Of a stretch of DNA of 38,913 nt, positions 7,297-14,570 are shown one piece after another. The stretch is taken from contig JADZEH010000009.1 of NCBI GenBank assembly GCA_020850635.1, positions 1-38,913 of the forward strand, in the 5' to 3' direction. The notes beneath the pieces are model-generated. The model searched no databases, was not told where the DNA came from, and was given only the letters and a program-made list of their open reading frames with translations. Every line of letters starts with the position of its first letter. The stretch's first letter is position 1. The DNA is from Candidatus Doudnabacteria bacterium (GTDB lineage Bacteria > Patescibacteriota > Doudnabacteria > UBA920). A program made the position numbers and the translations under genes.

Positions 7297-7782
7297 ATGA
7301 ACAATCGAATTTGGGTAGCTATCGTGATTATTTTAGTCGCCGCTTTAGCTATTGCCCTAACAGCTCGTGAAGGGGCTGATAGTACCAGGGAGAGTGTAAA
7401 GCAAACTCAAAACCAATCAGAAGAGGTTAAAACTGATTTAGAGTCTTCAGTCCCACAAAAGGATGATTTAATTCGGGTGACATCAATGAAAAATAATCAG
7501 GTTGTTGACGGTTCTTTTACGGTAACTGGTGAAGCTCGGGGTCAGTGGTATTTTGAGGGCTCATTTCCTGTTCGTATTGAGGACGCCAACGGTAAAGTTC
7601 TCGGAAGGGTAGCGGCAAAAGCAAAAGGAGAGTGGACAACAACCGAATATGTTCCTTTTGAGGTATTTGTAATTTTTGATAAGTATCAAACCTCCACAGG
7701 TTCTATTATCTTCGAAAAAGATAATCCATCAGGCTTACCAGAGAACGCCAGTGAGCTTCGTGTTCCAATTCGATTTGAGTAA
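7297..7782 (+). CDS. Membrane-anchored Gmad2 immunoglobulin-like domain protein
   Basis: 161 residues: one N-terminal membrane segment (about 5-23), a Gln/Glu/Ser-rich linker (24-55), then a Gmad2-type immunoglobulin-like domain (about 58-160) with IRVTSMKNNQVVDGSFTVTG, an extended beta pattern and the closing LRVPIRFE. Gmad2 domains occur in exported Gram-positive proteins, including spore germination proteins; the role is thought to be binding or structural. It is likely to face outward from the membrane. Start chosen as the only ATG; no ribosome site. Confidence 0.8.
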   Translation: MNNRIWVAIVIILVAALAIALTAREGADSTRESVKQTQNQSEEVKTDLESSVPQKDDLIRVTSMKNNQVVDGSFTVTGEARGQWYFEGSFPVRIEDANGKVLGRVAAKAKGEWTTTEYVPFEVFVIFDKYQTSTGSIIFEKDNPSGLPENASELRVPIRFE

Positions 7783-7830
7783 ATTTTATATTTAAGTTTG
7801 GAAAATAGCGTCGGGATATACTAAAAAACT

Positions 7831-8673
7831 ATGTCTGATTATTACAGCGGTAAACGCACAAAGAATTTATATGTTCCAGGAGCCTCAGAGCCGTTTCGTT
7901 TGTCTCGATCAAAGCTCGAACTGTTTTTGAATTGTCCGCGATGCTTTTACATGGATCGTCGTCTTGGGGTAGGGCAGCCACCAGGCTTTCCGTTTAATCT
8001 CAACTCTGCAGTAGATCACTTGCTCAAAAAAGAGTTTGATGTTCATCGTGCTCAAGGCAAGCCTCACCCTTTGATGGAAAGCTATGGTGTTGATGCCGTG
8101 CCATATCAGCACGATCAATTAGATGTTTGGCGAGAAAATTTCACTGGAGTTGGTTTCCATCATAAACCAACTAATTTATATATTTTTGGTGCAGTTGATG
8201 ATGTTTGGGTTAATCCAGCAGGGGAGTTAATTGTGGTTGATTACAAAGCGACCTCAAAAGATACTGAAGTTAACTTAGACGCAGCTTGGCAAGATGGTTA
8301 CAAGCATCAGATGGAAATCTATCAATGGTTGTTTCGCCAAAATGGTTTTAAGGTTTCACCGACAGGATATTTTGTTTACTGTAATGGTAAGCGCGATAAA
8401 GAAGCGTTTGACGCGAAGCTTGAGTTTGATATTAAACTCATTCCATATGTTGGCGATGACAGTTGGATCGAAGGCGTTATTCAAAAAGCTTCAGAATGCT
8501 TGAATGGAGAAATGCCACCAATCAGCACTTCTTGCGATTTCTGCGTGTATCGCCAAGCCGCTTCTTCTGTGGAGCATTCCGATTCACCGAAGACTGTTAG
8601 TGCTCCAAAATCAAAACCTGCTCGAACCAAGAAATCTGTTGCAAACACCGAAACTCAAACCTTGTTTGGTTAA
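7831..8673 (+). CDS. PD-(D/E)XK nuclease with four-Cys Fe-S-like signature
   Basis: 280 residues. Nuclease core: GAVDDVWV (Asp123/124), IVVDYKA (Asp137-Tyr-Lys139, a D-x-K variant of the catalytic pair) and QMEIYQW (Gln160) as in RecB-like enzymes. Cys35 and Cys38 (LNCPRCFY) and Cys235 and Cys238 (SCDFCVY) bracket the core, like the Fe-S clusters of Cas4 and AddB nucleases. The C-terminal 40 residues are a basic Ser/Lys/Pro tail. No cas genes are near, so a repair or DNA-processing role is more likely. TATACT lies 8 nt before the ATG and there is no ribosome site; the flavin reductase gene follows after 3 nt. Confidence 0.85.
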   Translation: MSDYYSGKRTKNLYVPGASEPFRLSRSKLELFLNCPRCFYMDRRLGVGQPPGFPFNLNSAVDHLLKKEFDVHRAQGKPHPLMESYGVDAVPYQHDQLDVWRENFTGVGFHHKPTNLYIFGAVDDVWVNPAGELIVVDYKATSKDTEVNLDAAWQDGYKHQMEIYQWLFRQNGFKVSPTGYFVYCNGKRDKEAFDAKLEFDIKLIPYVGDDSWIEGVIQKASECLNGEMPPISTSCDFCVYRQAASSVEHSDSPKTVSAPKSKPARTKKSVANTETQTLFG

Positions 8674-8676
8674 AAT

Positions 8677-9369
8677 ATGCAAACCTTTAGTCCTGAAATT
8701 ACGAAAATTGAAAAGCTGACTTCGAACATACTTGAGTTAAGTATGGTTATAGAAGGCGGCGAGTTTTTGACGTTCATCCCAGGGCAGTTCGTTCAGTTTA
8801 TCATCGGTGACAAAGTATTTCGTTCGTATTCAATAATTTCCTTACCCGAAGAGTTACCATTACTTAAATTTTGTATCAAGCTTGAAGACGGTGGCGTGGG
8901 TTCAGAGTATGTGCGCTTGCTCAAAGTAGGGGACAGTGTACCCATGCGTGGTCCTACCGGAAAGTTTGTAGTTGGTGAAGCACAAGAGTCTGCTGTCTTT
9001 GTAGCCAATGGAGTTGGGGTCGCCCCTTTCTATAGTATGATCCCAAACGTGCTAACCAAAAACCCAGAGGCTCAAGCCTCATTAATTTTTGGTGTTCGGA
9101 CTGAATCAGATATCTTTTATCATAAATTTTTTACATCGTTAGCCGAAAACCATAGTAATTTTAATTTTGTTCAAGCGCTTTCCCAACCTCAATCAGAGTG
9201 GCATGGCTATACTGGACGAGTTACAAAATACATAGAAGAAAATTATCACGAGCTTTCTAACTCAACATTTTATCTTTGCGGGAGTTTAGGAATGGTTCAA
9301 GATGTTCGGGCAATTTTAATGCAAAATGGTCATCCGACTGACAAAATTAAGTTGGAAATTTTTACTTAA
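8677..9369 (+). CDS. FAD/NAD(P)H-dependent oxidoreductase (ferredoxin reductase fold)
   Basis: 230 residues, one FNR module. FAD domain about 1-100 with RSYS (49-52) that binds the flavin; NAD(P) domain about 104-230 with NGVGVAPF (111-118) and CGS (201-203). It moves electrons between NAD(P)H and an acceptor; no ferredoxin or Fe-S domain is fused and the partner is unknown. It starts 3 nt after the nuclease stop without a ribosome site, so the two are cotranscribed and perhaps translationally coupled. The nuclease's putative Fe-S cluster could be related, but that is conjecture. Confidence 0.88.
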   Translation: MQTFSPEITKIEKLTSNILELSMVIEGGEFLTFIPGQFVQFIIGDKVFRSYSIISLPEELPLLKFCIKLEDGGVGSEYVRLLKVGDSVPMRGPTGKFVVGEAQESAVFVANGVGVAPFYSMIPNVLTKNPEAQASLIFGVRTESDIFYHKFFTSLAENHSNFNFVQALSQPQSEWHGYTGRVTKYIEENYHELSNSTFYLCGSLGMVQDVRAILMQNGHPTDKIKLEIFT

Positions 9370-9375
9370 ATTTGA

Positions 9376-9404
9376 TTGCTTTTTGAGTCTAAAAGTCGTA
9401 TACT
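9376..9404 (+). promoter_or_regulatory. Promoter of the bactofilin-like gene
   Basis: TTGCTT at 9376-9381, 17-nt spacer, TATACT at 9399-9404. Leader about 20 nt, with no ribosome site. Confidence 0.7.
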
Positions 9405-9430
9405 TAAGTAAATAATTAGCATAGAAACAT

Positions 9431-10588
9431 ATGAAAAAACTATGGGTAGTCGCAGGGTTAGTCCTTGCCTTGGGCTTGATGGCACCACGTGTGCAAGCCG
9501 CAGAGTTTATCGCTCCTAGTCCTAGTCAAAATGGCACAATTTCGGTGAGTGGTGAAGGTCATCGCAATCTTTACGTTGCTGGAGGAAGTGTTAATGTTTC
9601 ATCTAATGTCGCTGGTGATTTATTCGCTGCTGGTGGTAAAATTTTGATCACTGGTAATGTCGAACAAGATTTAGTTATTGGAGGTGGTTCTGTTACGGTT
9701 AATGGTAATGTTGGTGGTGATGTCCGTATTGGTGGTGGTGATATTACTATTACTGGTCAGGTTGCTGGAGATGTCTTAGTTGGTGGTGGTAGTGTGACTT
9801 TATCATCGACATCTCGTATTGGTGGTGATTTAATTGCTGGAGCAGGGGATATGACTATTGAGGCTCCTGTTGCTGGCCAAGTGCGTATTGGTGGTGGCAT
9901 AGTCTATATTAACAGTGCAATTACCGGAAATGTTTGGGTTCAATCTGATGAAGAGTTACGTTTTGGTCCCAAAGCCGTAATTACAAATCCAGTTACTCAC
10001 AAAGGTTTTAAAGAAGCTGTAACTGAAGAAGGTGCTCAGGTTTCAAAAATCGATTTCTCTCAAGTGGAGCGTCGACAAGGTCAAGCAATGGCAGGAATTT
10101 TAACCGGTGCCTTTGTTATTAAACTTCTTGCTTTAATCTTAGCCGCGTGGTTGTTGATTCACTTCTTGCCACGTCGAGTTCGAATAGTTGTTGAAGGTGT
10201 GCGACAAAAACCATGGATGAGTCTAGGACTTGGTTTTCTTGGTATGATTGCTTTCCCAGTCGGGATTATTATCTTACTTCTAACCTTTGTTGGTTATTAT
10301 GTTGCGTTTATTGCCTTGGCCTGGTTTATCCTTGCTATGCTAGTTACATGTTTGCTTAGTGCGATTGTTGTTGGTGCGTTTGTTGAAAAATTATTAATGA
10401 AGCGCTCTGAATTAAAAATTGATTGGCAAGCAGTGGTTATTGGTGTAGTCATTTCTGCAGTATTGTGTCTCATTCCAGTAATTGGTGGTTTGATTATGAT
10501 GGTCATTGCTTTCATGACGTTCGGTTCATTGCTCCGCATGGCTGGTCATCAAATTAATCTCGAACGACAAGCAGACTCACAGTCTTAG
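9431..10588 (+). CDS. Exported bactofilin-like beta-helix protein with C-terminal membrane domain
   Basis: 385 residues. A cleavable signal peptide (1-23, ending VQAAEF), then a beta-helix of short Gly-rich turns (about 38-170: repeats such as GGSVTVNGNVGGDVRIGGG), a helical linker, and four membrane helices from about 222 to 370. The repeats resemble the bactofilin / polymer-forming cytoskeletal fold (DUF583), but here the domain is exported and tied to the membrane instead of cytosolic. It may form an extracytoplasmic patch at the envelope; no experiment on such fusions is known to me. It is the first gene of a likely operon with ybaB and the carboxypeptidase. Confidence 0.78.
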   Translation: MKKLWVVAGLVLALGLMAPRVQAAEFIAPSPSQNGTISVSGEGHRNLYVAGGSVNVSSNVAGDLFAAGGKILITGNVEQDLVIGGGSVTVNGNVGGDVRIGGGDITITGQVAGDVLVGGGSVTLSSTSRIGGDLIAGAGDMTIEAPVAGQVRIGGGIVYINSAITGNVWVQSDEELRFGPKAVITNPVTHKGFKEAVTEEGAQVSKIDFSQVERRQGQAMAGILTGAFVIKLLALILAAWLLIHFLPRRVRIVVEGVRQKPWMSLGLGFLGMIAFPVGIIILLLTFVGYYVAFIALAWFILAMLVTCLLSAIVVGAFVEKLLMKRSELKIDWQAVVIGVVISAVLCLIPVIGGLIMMVIAFMTFGSLLRMAGHQINLERQADSQS

Positions 10589-10627
10589 TGAAAATTATTA
10601 GACGAATAACGAAAGGGGTAATTTCAG

Positions 10628-10906
10628 ATGGGAATTTTCGACAAGTTAAAAGATGTAAGCGAAATGCGCAAGCAAGCTAAGCAGATTGAAAGCATGCTTG
10701 CTAAAGAAATAGTAGTCGGACAGTCCGGTGGTGGGAAGATCAAAATTACTATTGATGGAAACCAGAATGTGCAGAGTGTAGAAGTTGATGAATCAATCGC
10801 GGGTGATAAAAGTGAAGTCGCCCGTCATATTCGTGCGGCCCTAGAAGATTTAACAAGTAAGCATAAGAAAATGTTGCAGTCTCAATTCGGCAGCATGATG
10901 AAATAA
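10628..10906 (+). CDS. ybaB: YbaB/EbfC family nucleoid-associated protein
   Basis: 92 residues, family-typical. The small alpha-beta-alpha fold is recognisable from the Gly-rich SGGGKIKITIDGNQNVQSVEVD core and the C-terminal helix ending MLQSQFGSMMK. YbaB dimers bind DNA with little sequence preference. It often sits next to recR or dnaX, neither of which is here. Unusually for this region it has a plausible ribosome site (AAGGGG, about 10 nt before the ATG). Confidence 0.92.
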   Translation: MGIFDKLKDVSEMRKQAKQIESMLAKEIVVGQSGGGKIKITIDGNQNVQSVEVDESIAGDKSEVARHIRAALEDLTSKHKKMLQSQFGSMMK

Positions 10907-10909
10907 CTC

Positions 10910-11818
10910 ATGATAAAACAAGTCCTCTATCTATTCATAGTTGTCGCCGTTTTGATGCCCGTTTCAGCATCTGCTTTGACCATGGATGAACTTATTTCTG
11001 GCCAAAGTGGTTTAAGTTTTGGTAATGGCCAAGTGTTGGGTACGCAAAACTTTACAGCACACTCAGTGGTGGTTTTAAATCAGATAACAGGGGAGACGTT
11101 GCTGTCACAGAATCCAACAGACTCATGGGAACCTGCGAGTTTAACTAAATTGCTTACTGCGCTGACCGTCCTCGATACTAAGCCAAACTTTAATCGGGTT
11201 TGTACAATTGATCGGGTTGATCAGGCTAGTGGGGCTCGTCTTGCGGCGGTTGATGGGGGAGCGTACTTAATGAAAGACTTATTCGCCGCCATGCTTGTTG
11301 GTTCGGCTAATAATGCAGCGAATGCGTTAGCGAATCAATGTACTGGACTATCAAAGCAAGCTTTTCTTAATAAAATGAATGAAAAAGCGAAGTCGCTCGG
11401 TGCGACTAATTCTCACTTTGTTGATCCCAGTGGTTTAAGTGAAAGTAATCGGACTACTGCCGCTGATATGGCCGTTATTGCCAACGCTGCGTTCAGTACT
11501 CAAATTATTCGTGAGTACGCTCAAATGCGCACGGTTAGTTTCTCCAGTCGTAATCGGCCAATAAAAACTCATAATTTAACCAGCACATCGAAATCAATGT
11601 TTGAAGACCCGAGTTTCAATCTCGTTGCTGGAAAAACAGGGTTACTTAACAATTATAATTACGCTGCGTCTACTCGCAATCCCGCAGGACAATATTTGAT
11701 TACGGTGGTGCTTGGAAGTCCGTCACAACAAGATTCCTTCAATAGCACTAAAGTTGCGGCATCCTTAGGCTTTGGCAAAATTGCCAGCAAGGTCGCGGCA
11801 GCATCAGCGAAAAAATAA
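10910..11818 (+). CDS. D-alanyl-D-alanine carboxypeptidase (peptidase S11)
   Basis: 302 residues with an N-terminal signal peptide (1-22). The S11 motifs are SLTK with catalytic Ser77, SAN at 132-134 and KTG at 242-244. It trims the terminal D-Ala from peptidoglycan pentapeptides outside the cell, limiting cross-linking. It lacks the long C-terminal beta domain of DacA and ends soon after the catalytic fold. The ATG lies 3 nt after the ybaB stop, so translation is probably coupled. Confidence 0.93.
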   Translation: MIKQVLYLFIVVAVLMPVSASALTMDELISGQSGLSFGNGQVLGTQNFTAHSVVVLNQITGETLLSQNPTDSWEPASLTKLLTALTVLDTKPNFNRVCTIDRVDQASGARLAAVDGGAYLMKDLFAAMLVGSANNAANALANQCTGLSKQAFLNKMNEKAKSLGATNSHFVDPSGLSESNRTTAADMAVIANAAFSTQIIREYAQMRTVSFSSRNRPIKTHNLTSTSKSMFEDPSFNLVAGKTGLLNNYNYAASTRNPAGQYLITVVLGSPSQQDSFNSTKVAASLGFGKIASKVAAASAKK

Positions 11819-11824
11819 ACACAA

Positions 11825-12250
11825 ATGCAACCATACATTTTCTACGCCATTCTTTCTGCTTTCTTTGCGTCTCTTGTCGCGATTTTCGGAAAGATTGGAA
11901 TTAAGGGTGTAGATAGTAACTTAGCGGTGGCAATTCGTACCGTGATTATTGTTGGTTTTGCGTGGATGATTGTCTGGGTGCAAGGCAATGCCGCTGATGT
12001 TTTTAAAATCACTAAGTACTCTTATGTCTTTATAATTCTTTCTGCAATCGCGACCGGTTTGTCGTGGTTGTTTTATTACAAAGCTTTGCAATTAGGCGAA
12101 GCTAGTCGTGTCGCGCCCATTGATAAGTTAAGTGTGGCTTTAACGGTGATTATGGCTTTTGTCTTTTTAGGAGAAAAAGCTACCCCAGGAAATGTTATTG
12201 GAGGCGCCTTAGTCGCAGCCGGTGTGCTGGTGACTGTGTTAGTAAAATAA
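11825..12250 (+). CDS. Single-domain EamA transporter-like membrane protein
   Basis: 141 residues with four to five hydrophobic helices (about 3-20, 31-50, 65-85, 93-115, 120-140) and the EamA ending VTVIMAFVFLGEKATPGNVIGGALVAAGVLV. It is half the size of usual DMT permeases, as in small-multidrug-resistance-sized proteins, so it must act as a dimer. Substrate unknown. It follows the carboxypeptidase by 6 nt and closes the plus-strand run. Confidence 0.85.
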   Translation: MQPYIFYAILSAFFASLVAIFGKIGIKGVDSNLAVAIRTVIIVGFAWMIVWVQGNAADVFKITKYSYVFIILSAIATGLSWLFYYKALQLGEASRVAPIDKLSVALTVIMAFVFLGEKATPGNVIGGALVAAGVLVTVLVK

Positions 12251-12261
12251 ATTTTGGATAA

Positions 12262-12306
12262 AAAAAATCGGCGGGGGACACGAGGATTCTTGATCCTGTG
12301 TCCCGC
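12262..12306 (-). terminator. Terminator of the 12317-13020 gene pair
   Basis: Minus-strand hairpin GGGACA ... TGTCCC extended inward by AGGAT/ATCCT, followed after CCGCCG by a run of eight T (12268-12261). The stop of the upstream gene is 10 nt away. Confidence 0.8.
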
Positions 12307-12316
12307 GCCTTTGGGT

Positions 12317-12730
12317 TCAGCCGTCGTTGGTGCAGCGAAGTGGCAACGACAATGGTTGTTTGCATTGGATGCAGTTGGTGTCGGTCGCGTGCGAGACATC
12401 CGGGTTGGTAATCTCGCGTGGAACGATCAGCTGGCTGCACTTCGGACAGCGTCCGGCCAGTTTGTCCGCCGTTTGCTTGATGCGTTGTCTCGCGATGGGC
12501 TTGATCGCATTGTTAGAGGCCAGTGCCTTGAGCATTGCGATGAACGACAGATGGTGTCGAACTCCGCAATTTTCGACTGACTTGCAGACCTCCTCCAGTC
12601 GTCGTCCGGTTGGGCTGTCGAGCGCCTGCTCGCCGAGCAGAATCGCGAGTTCGCGAATTTTATCGACCTCTTCACCGCGATACCTCGCATCCGAGATGGG
12701 GGTGTTGGGATCTTTCTTCGTCTGCGTCAT
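12317..12730 (-). CDS. Uncharacterised protein with C-terminal zinc ribbon
   Basis: 137 residues from the ATG at 12728-12730, preferred because GGAGGAA lies 7 nt upstream (12743-12737); a frame open seven codons earlier lacks one. The N-terminal two thirds are helical (IRELAILLGEQALDS, HLSFIAMLKALAS) with no family I recognise. The C-terminus has two Cys pairs, CPKC near residue 94 and CIQC near 120, plus a last Cys, typical of a zinc ribbon that may bind nucleic acid or protein. It lies 17 nt downstream of the 90-aa gene in the same operon. GC-richer than its neighbours. Confidence 0.7.
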   Translation of the reverse strand: MTQTKKDPNTPISDARYRGEEVDKIRELAILLGEQALDSPTGRRLEEVCKSVENCGVRHHLSFIAMLKALASNNAIKPIARQRIKQTADKLAGRCPKCSQLIVPREITNPDVSHATDTNCIQCKQPLSLPLRCTNDG

Positions 12731-12747
12731 GCGTGTTTCCTCCGTAA

Positions 12748-13020
12748 TCACTTGCGAGTGGTTTCCTCGAGTTTGACCTCGGAGAGGTCTCCCTCAAAAT
12801 TTTTCGGTACTTTCACGTACAGATAGTACGTGCTGAGCCCCTTAAGCTCATGGTCACACCAGTCCAGCTTGGGAATCCAGAGGCCATTTTGCTCCGCCCA
12901 TGCCACCGCCGCTGCGTGGAGCAAATCAAATGTTTTCCCGTACTCTGGTTTATCTTTGTGATGCGGTCCTCCCGATGGCGGGAAGGATTTGCTAAATTTC
13001 TTGATTTTGGTGATGGTCAT
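12748..13020 (-). CDS. Uncharacterised small protein
   Basis: 90 residues, soluble, with a basic N-terminus (MTITKIKKFSKSF) and a compact aromatic middle (HAAAVAWAEQNGLWIPKLDWCDHELKG). I do not recognise a family. The ribosome site GGAGGT is 7-8 nt before the ATG. It is the first gene of a two-gene minus-strand unit between the plus-strand EamA and mnmA genes, with the same GC-rich codon style as the other single inserts. I find no clear promoter in front of it. Confidence 0.65.
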   Translation of the reverse strand: MTITKIKKFSKSFPPSGGPHHKDKPEYGKTFDLLHAAAVAWAEQNGLWIPKLDWCDHELKGLSTYYLYVKVPKNFEGDLSEVKLEETTRK

Positions 13021-13087
13021 GGTATTTACCTCCGTACCCGACCCAAATTTCGTCCTACCAAGTAATCAGTAATAAATTTCTAACTAC

Positions 13088-13116
13088 TTGCTAAGACCAA
13101 ACTAATAATGTACAAT
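13088..13116 (+). promoter_or_regulatory. mnmA promoter
   Basis: TTGCTA at 13088-13093, 17-nt spacer, TACAAT at 13111-13116. The start of transcription would be near 13123, giving a leader of about 23 nt with no ribosome site. Confidence 0.7.
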
Positions 13117-13145
13117 TATCACATATTTTTATTGATTTGTCAATT

Positions 13146-14300
13146 ATGGAAGTAGGGGAGTTAACTTTAACTAAGCCTATCACCAAACCAGCAACGCGGA
13201 CAAAAAAGCCGCGTGTTTTAATGGCATTATCTGGTGGAATTGATTCCGCAGTATCAGCCCAACTTTTGTTAGAACAAGGTTATGAAGTTGAAGCAGCATT
13301 TATGAAAAATTGGTCTGATACGACTGGTTTGAAGTTAAATGAGTGTCCTTGGCTACAGGACAGGCAAGACGCGATGCGCGTTGCGGCATTTTTGCGCATC
13401 CCGCTTCATACAATCGATTTTGAGAAGGAGTATACTGAGCGTGTCATGAGTTATTTCTTTGAAGAGTACAAAAATGGGCGGACTCCAAACCCCGACGTGA
13501 TGTGTAACAAGGAGATCAAGTTCAAGTTGCTCTATGATTGGGCCATAGCTCATGGTTTTGAGTATATCGCCACTGGTCATTATGCACGTGTCGCACAATT
13601 AAAAGGTAGCGGTGGGGAAGTGACATATTCGCTGCAACGCAGTGCCGATGAGTTCAAAGATCAAACCTATTTCATCTACAACATCAAGACAGAACAACTC
13701 CCACACATATTATTTCCGATTGGTGGTATTCAAAAAAGCGATGTCAGAAAGCGTGCACAGGAGTTGAAGTTGCCCAATGCGGACAAAAAGGAATCGATGG
13801 GTTTATGTTTTGTCGGTAAGATTCGTTTGAAAGACTTTTTGGAACAACAGCTTAAACCTAAGCCTGGGCTAATTGTGGACCGGAACGGATTAAAAGTAGG
13901 CGAACATGAAGGCCTTCATAATTACACAATTGGTCAAAGACAGGGAATACGTATTGGTGGCGATGGCGGTCCGTGGTATGTCGCAAAAAAGTCACCTGTG
14001 GATAACTTATTAGTCGTTACAAACGACCCAAATGATGAAATTCTCCAAATTCGTGAAATTCAGATCCACTCTACCAACTGGATTAACTTTGATCCCCTTA
14101 AGACTGGTGCGCAGTTAACAGCGCGATATCGTCATCAAGGTGAGTTAGTGAAAGTCATACTCTCCCCTGTTCCCTCAGTTGATAAAAACGATCAGTATTA
14201 CAAAGTTGAGTTTGATGAGGTTCAGTTAGCTGTAGCCAGTGGACAAAGCTTGGTGTTGTATGATGGCGAGATCTGTGTTGGCGGTGGCGTTATTGTATAA
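13146..14300 (+). CDS. mnmA: tRNA-specific 2-thiouridylase MnmA
   Basis: 384 residues from ATG 13146; a TTG nine bases upstream is less likely as it extends into the leader. PP-loop ATP-binding motif SGGIDS at 29-34, first catalytic Cys120 in PNPDVMCNKEIKF, second Cys221 in ESMGLCFVG, and the tRNA-binding and beta-barrel domains to the end. MnmA makes 2-thiouridine at position 34 of tRNA-Gln, -Lys and -Glu. Two tRNA-Gln genes lie in the same window. An N-terminal extension of about 22 residues precedes the PP-loop domain. Confidence 0.95.
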   Translation: MEVGELTLTKPITKPATRTKKPRVLMALSGGIDSAVSAQLLLEQGYEVEAAFMKNWSDTTGLKLNECPWLQDRQDAMRVAAFLRIPLHTIDFEKEYTERVMSYFFEEYKNGRTPNPDVMCNKEIKFKLLYDWAIAHGFEYIATGHYARVAQLKGSGGEVTYSLQRSADEFKDQTYFIYNIKTEQLPHILFPIGGIQKSDVRKRAQELKLPNADKKESMGLCFVGKIRLKDFLEQQLKPKPGLIVDRNGLKVGEHEGLHNYTIGQRQGIRIGGDGGPWYVAKKSPVDNLLVVTNDPNDEILQIREIQIHSTNWINFDPLKTGAQLTARYRHQGELVKVILSPVPSVDKNDQYYKVEFDEVQLAVASGQSLVLYDGEICVGGGVIV

Positions 14301-14494
14301 AAAAGAGGCGCTGATTGCTCAGCGCCTTGTCGGATCCTCGTCGGAGAAATGACTCCTTTCTAAGAATCGGACTGACAAAAGATGGCTATGACGGTTAGAG
14401 AAGGGTTCGTCTCATGGAGAAAGTCGGGAGGACCAAGTTGCTTCCCGTGACTCGGAGACAGAGTGAACCTTCGTGGCTTGCCATCTTTAGACCT
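14298..14494 (-). ncRNA. Unidentified structured RNA with own promoter and terminator
   Basis: Minus-strand transcript of about 195 nt predicted from a TTGACT-17-TACTTT promoter (14529-14501) to a terminator (stem 14327-14319 with 14314-14306, then TCTTTTTT). The 5' domain is one long interrupted hairpin: AAAGATGGC near 14490 pairs with GCCATCTTT near 14380, enclosing GAAGGTTC/GAACCCTTC, GTCTC/GAGAC and GGGAAG/CTCCC. A second hairpin pairs GTCCGATTCTT with GAGGATCCGAC (10 of 11 pairs). No open reading frame over 29 codons exists and none has a ribosome site. Length and rod-like 5' domain recall 6S RNA, but I cannot assign a family; SRP, RNase P and tmRNA signatures are absent. Confidence 0.6.
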
Positions 14495-14500
14495 ATCTCT

Positions 14501-14529
14501 AAAGTAACACGCTGTTTATTTAGAGTCAA
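14501..14529 (-). promoter_or_regulatory. Promoter of the structured RNA
   Basis: Minus-strand -35 TTGACT (14529-14524), 17-nt spacer, TG-T-TACTTT extended -10 (14506-14501). The -35 begins 1 nt after the hppA terminator stem. Confidence 0.6.
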
Positions 14530-14530
14530 A

Positions 14531-14570
14531 GCATAAAAAAGACCCTCCAAATGGAGGGTCTTTTTTATGC
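14531..14570. terminator. Bidirectional terminator after hppA
   Basis: Perfect 18-bp stem (14531-14548 with 14553-14570), loop AAAT, with A-tract and T-tract inside the stem ends. It immediately follows the hppA stop codon on the minus strand. Confidence 0.95.

Noticed and set aside
7831-8673. Cas4 of a CRISPR system
   Set aside because: Motifs are Cas4-like but no array or other cas gene is present in the window.
9560-9900. CRISPR or satellite repeat in the Gly-rich coding region
   Set aside because: The GGTGG-rich periodicity encodes the beta-helix turns of the bactofilin-like protein; there are no constant repeats with spacers.
13137-13145. TTG start for mnmA
   Set aside because: ATG at 13146 follows directly and the PP-loop domain begins later; the TTG adds only three residues inside the leader.
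14298-14494. SRP RNA, RNase P RNA or tmRNA
   Set aside because: No GGAAGGAAGCAGC-type SRP loop, no RNase P core (the plus-strand GGAGAAAGTCGGGAG is only superficially like P4) and no tRNA-like end of tmRNA.
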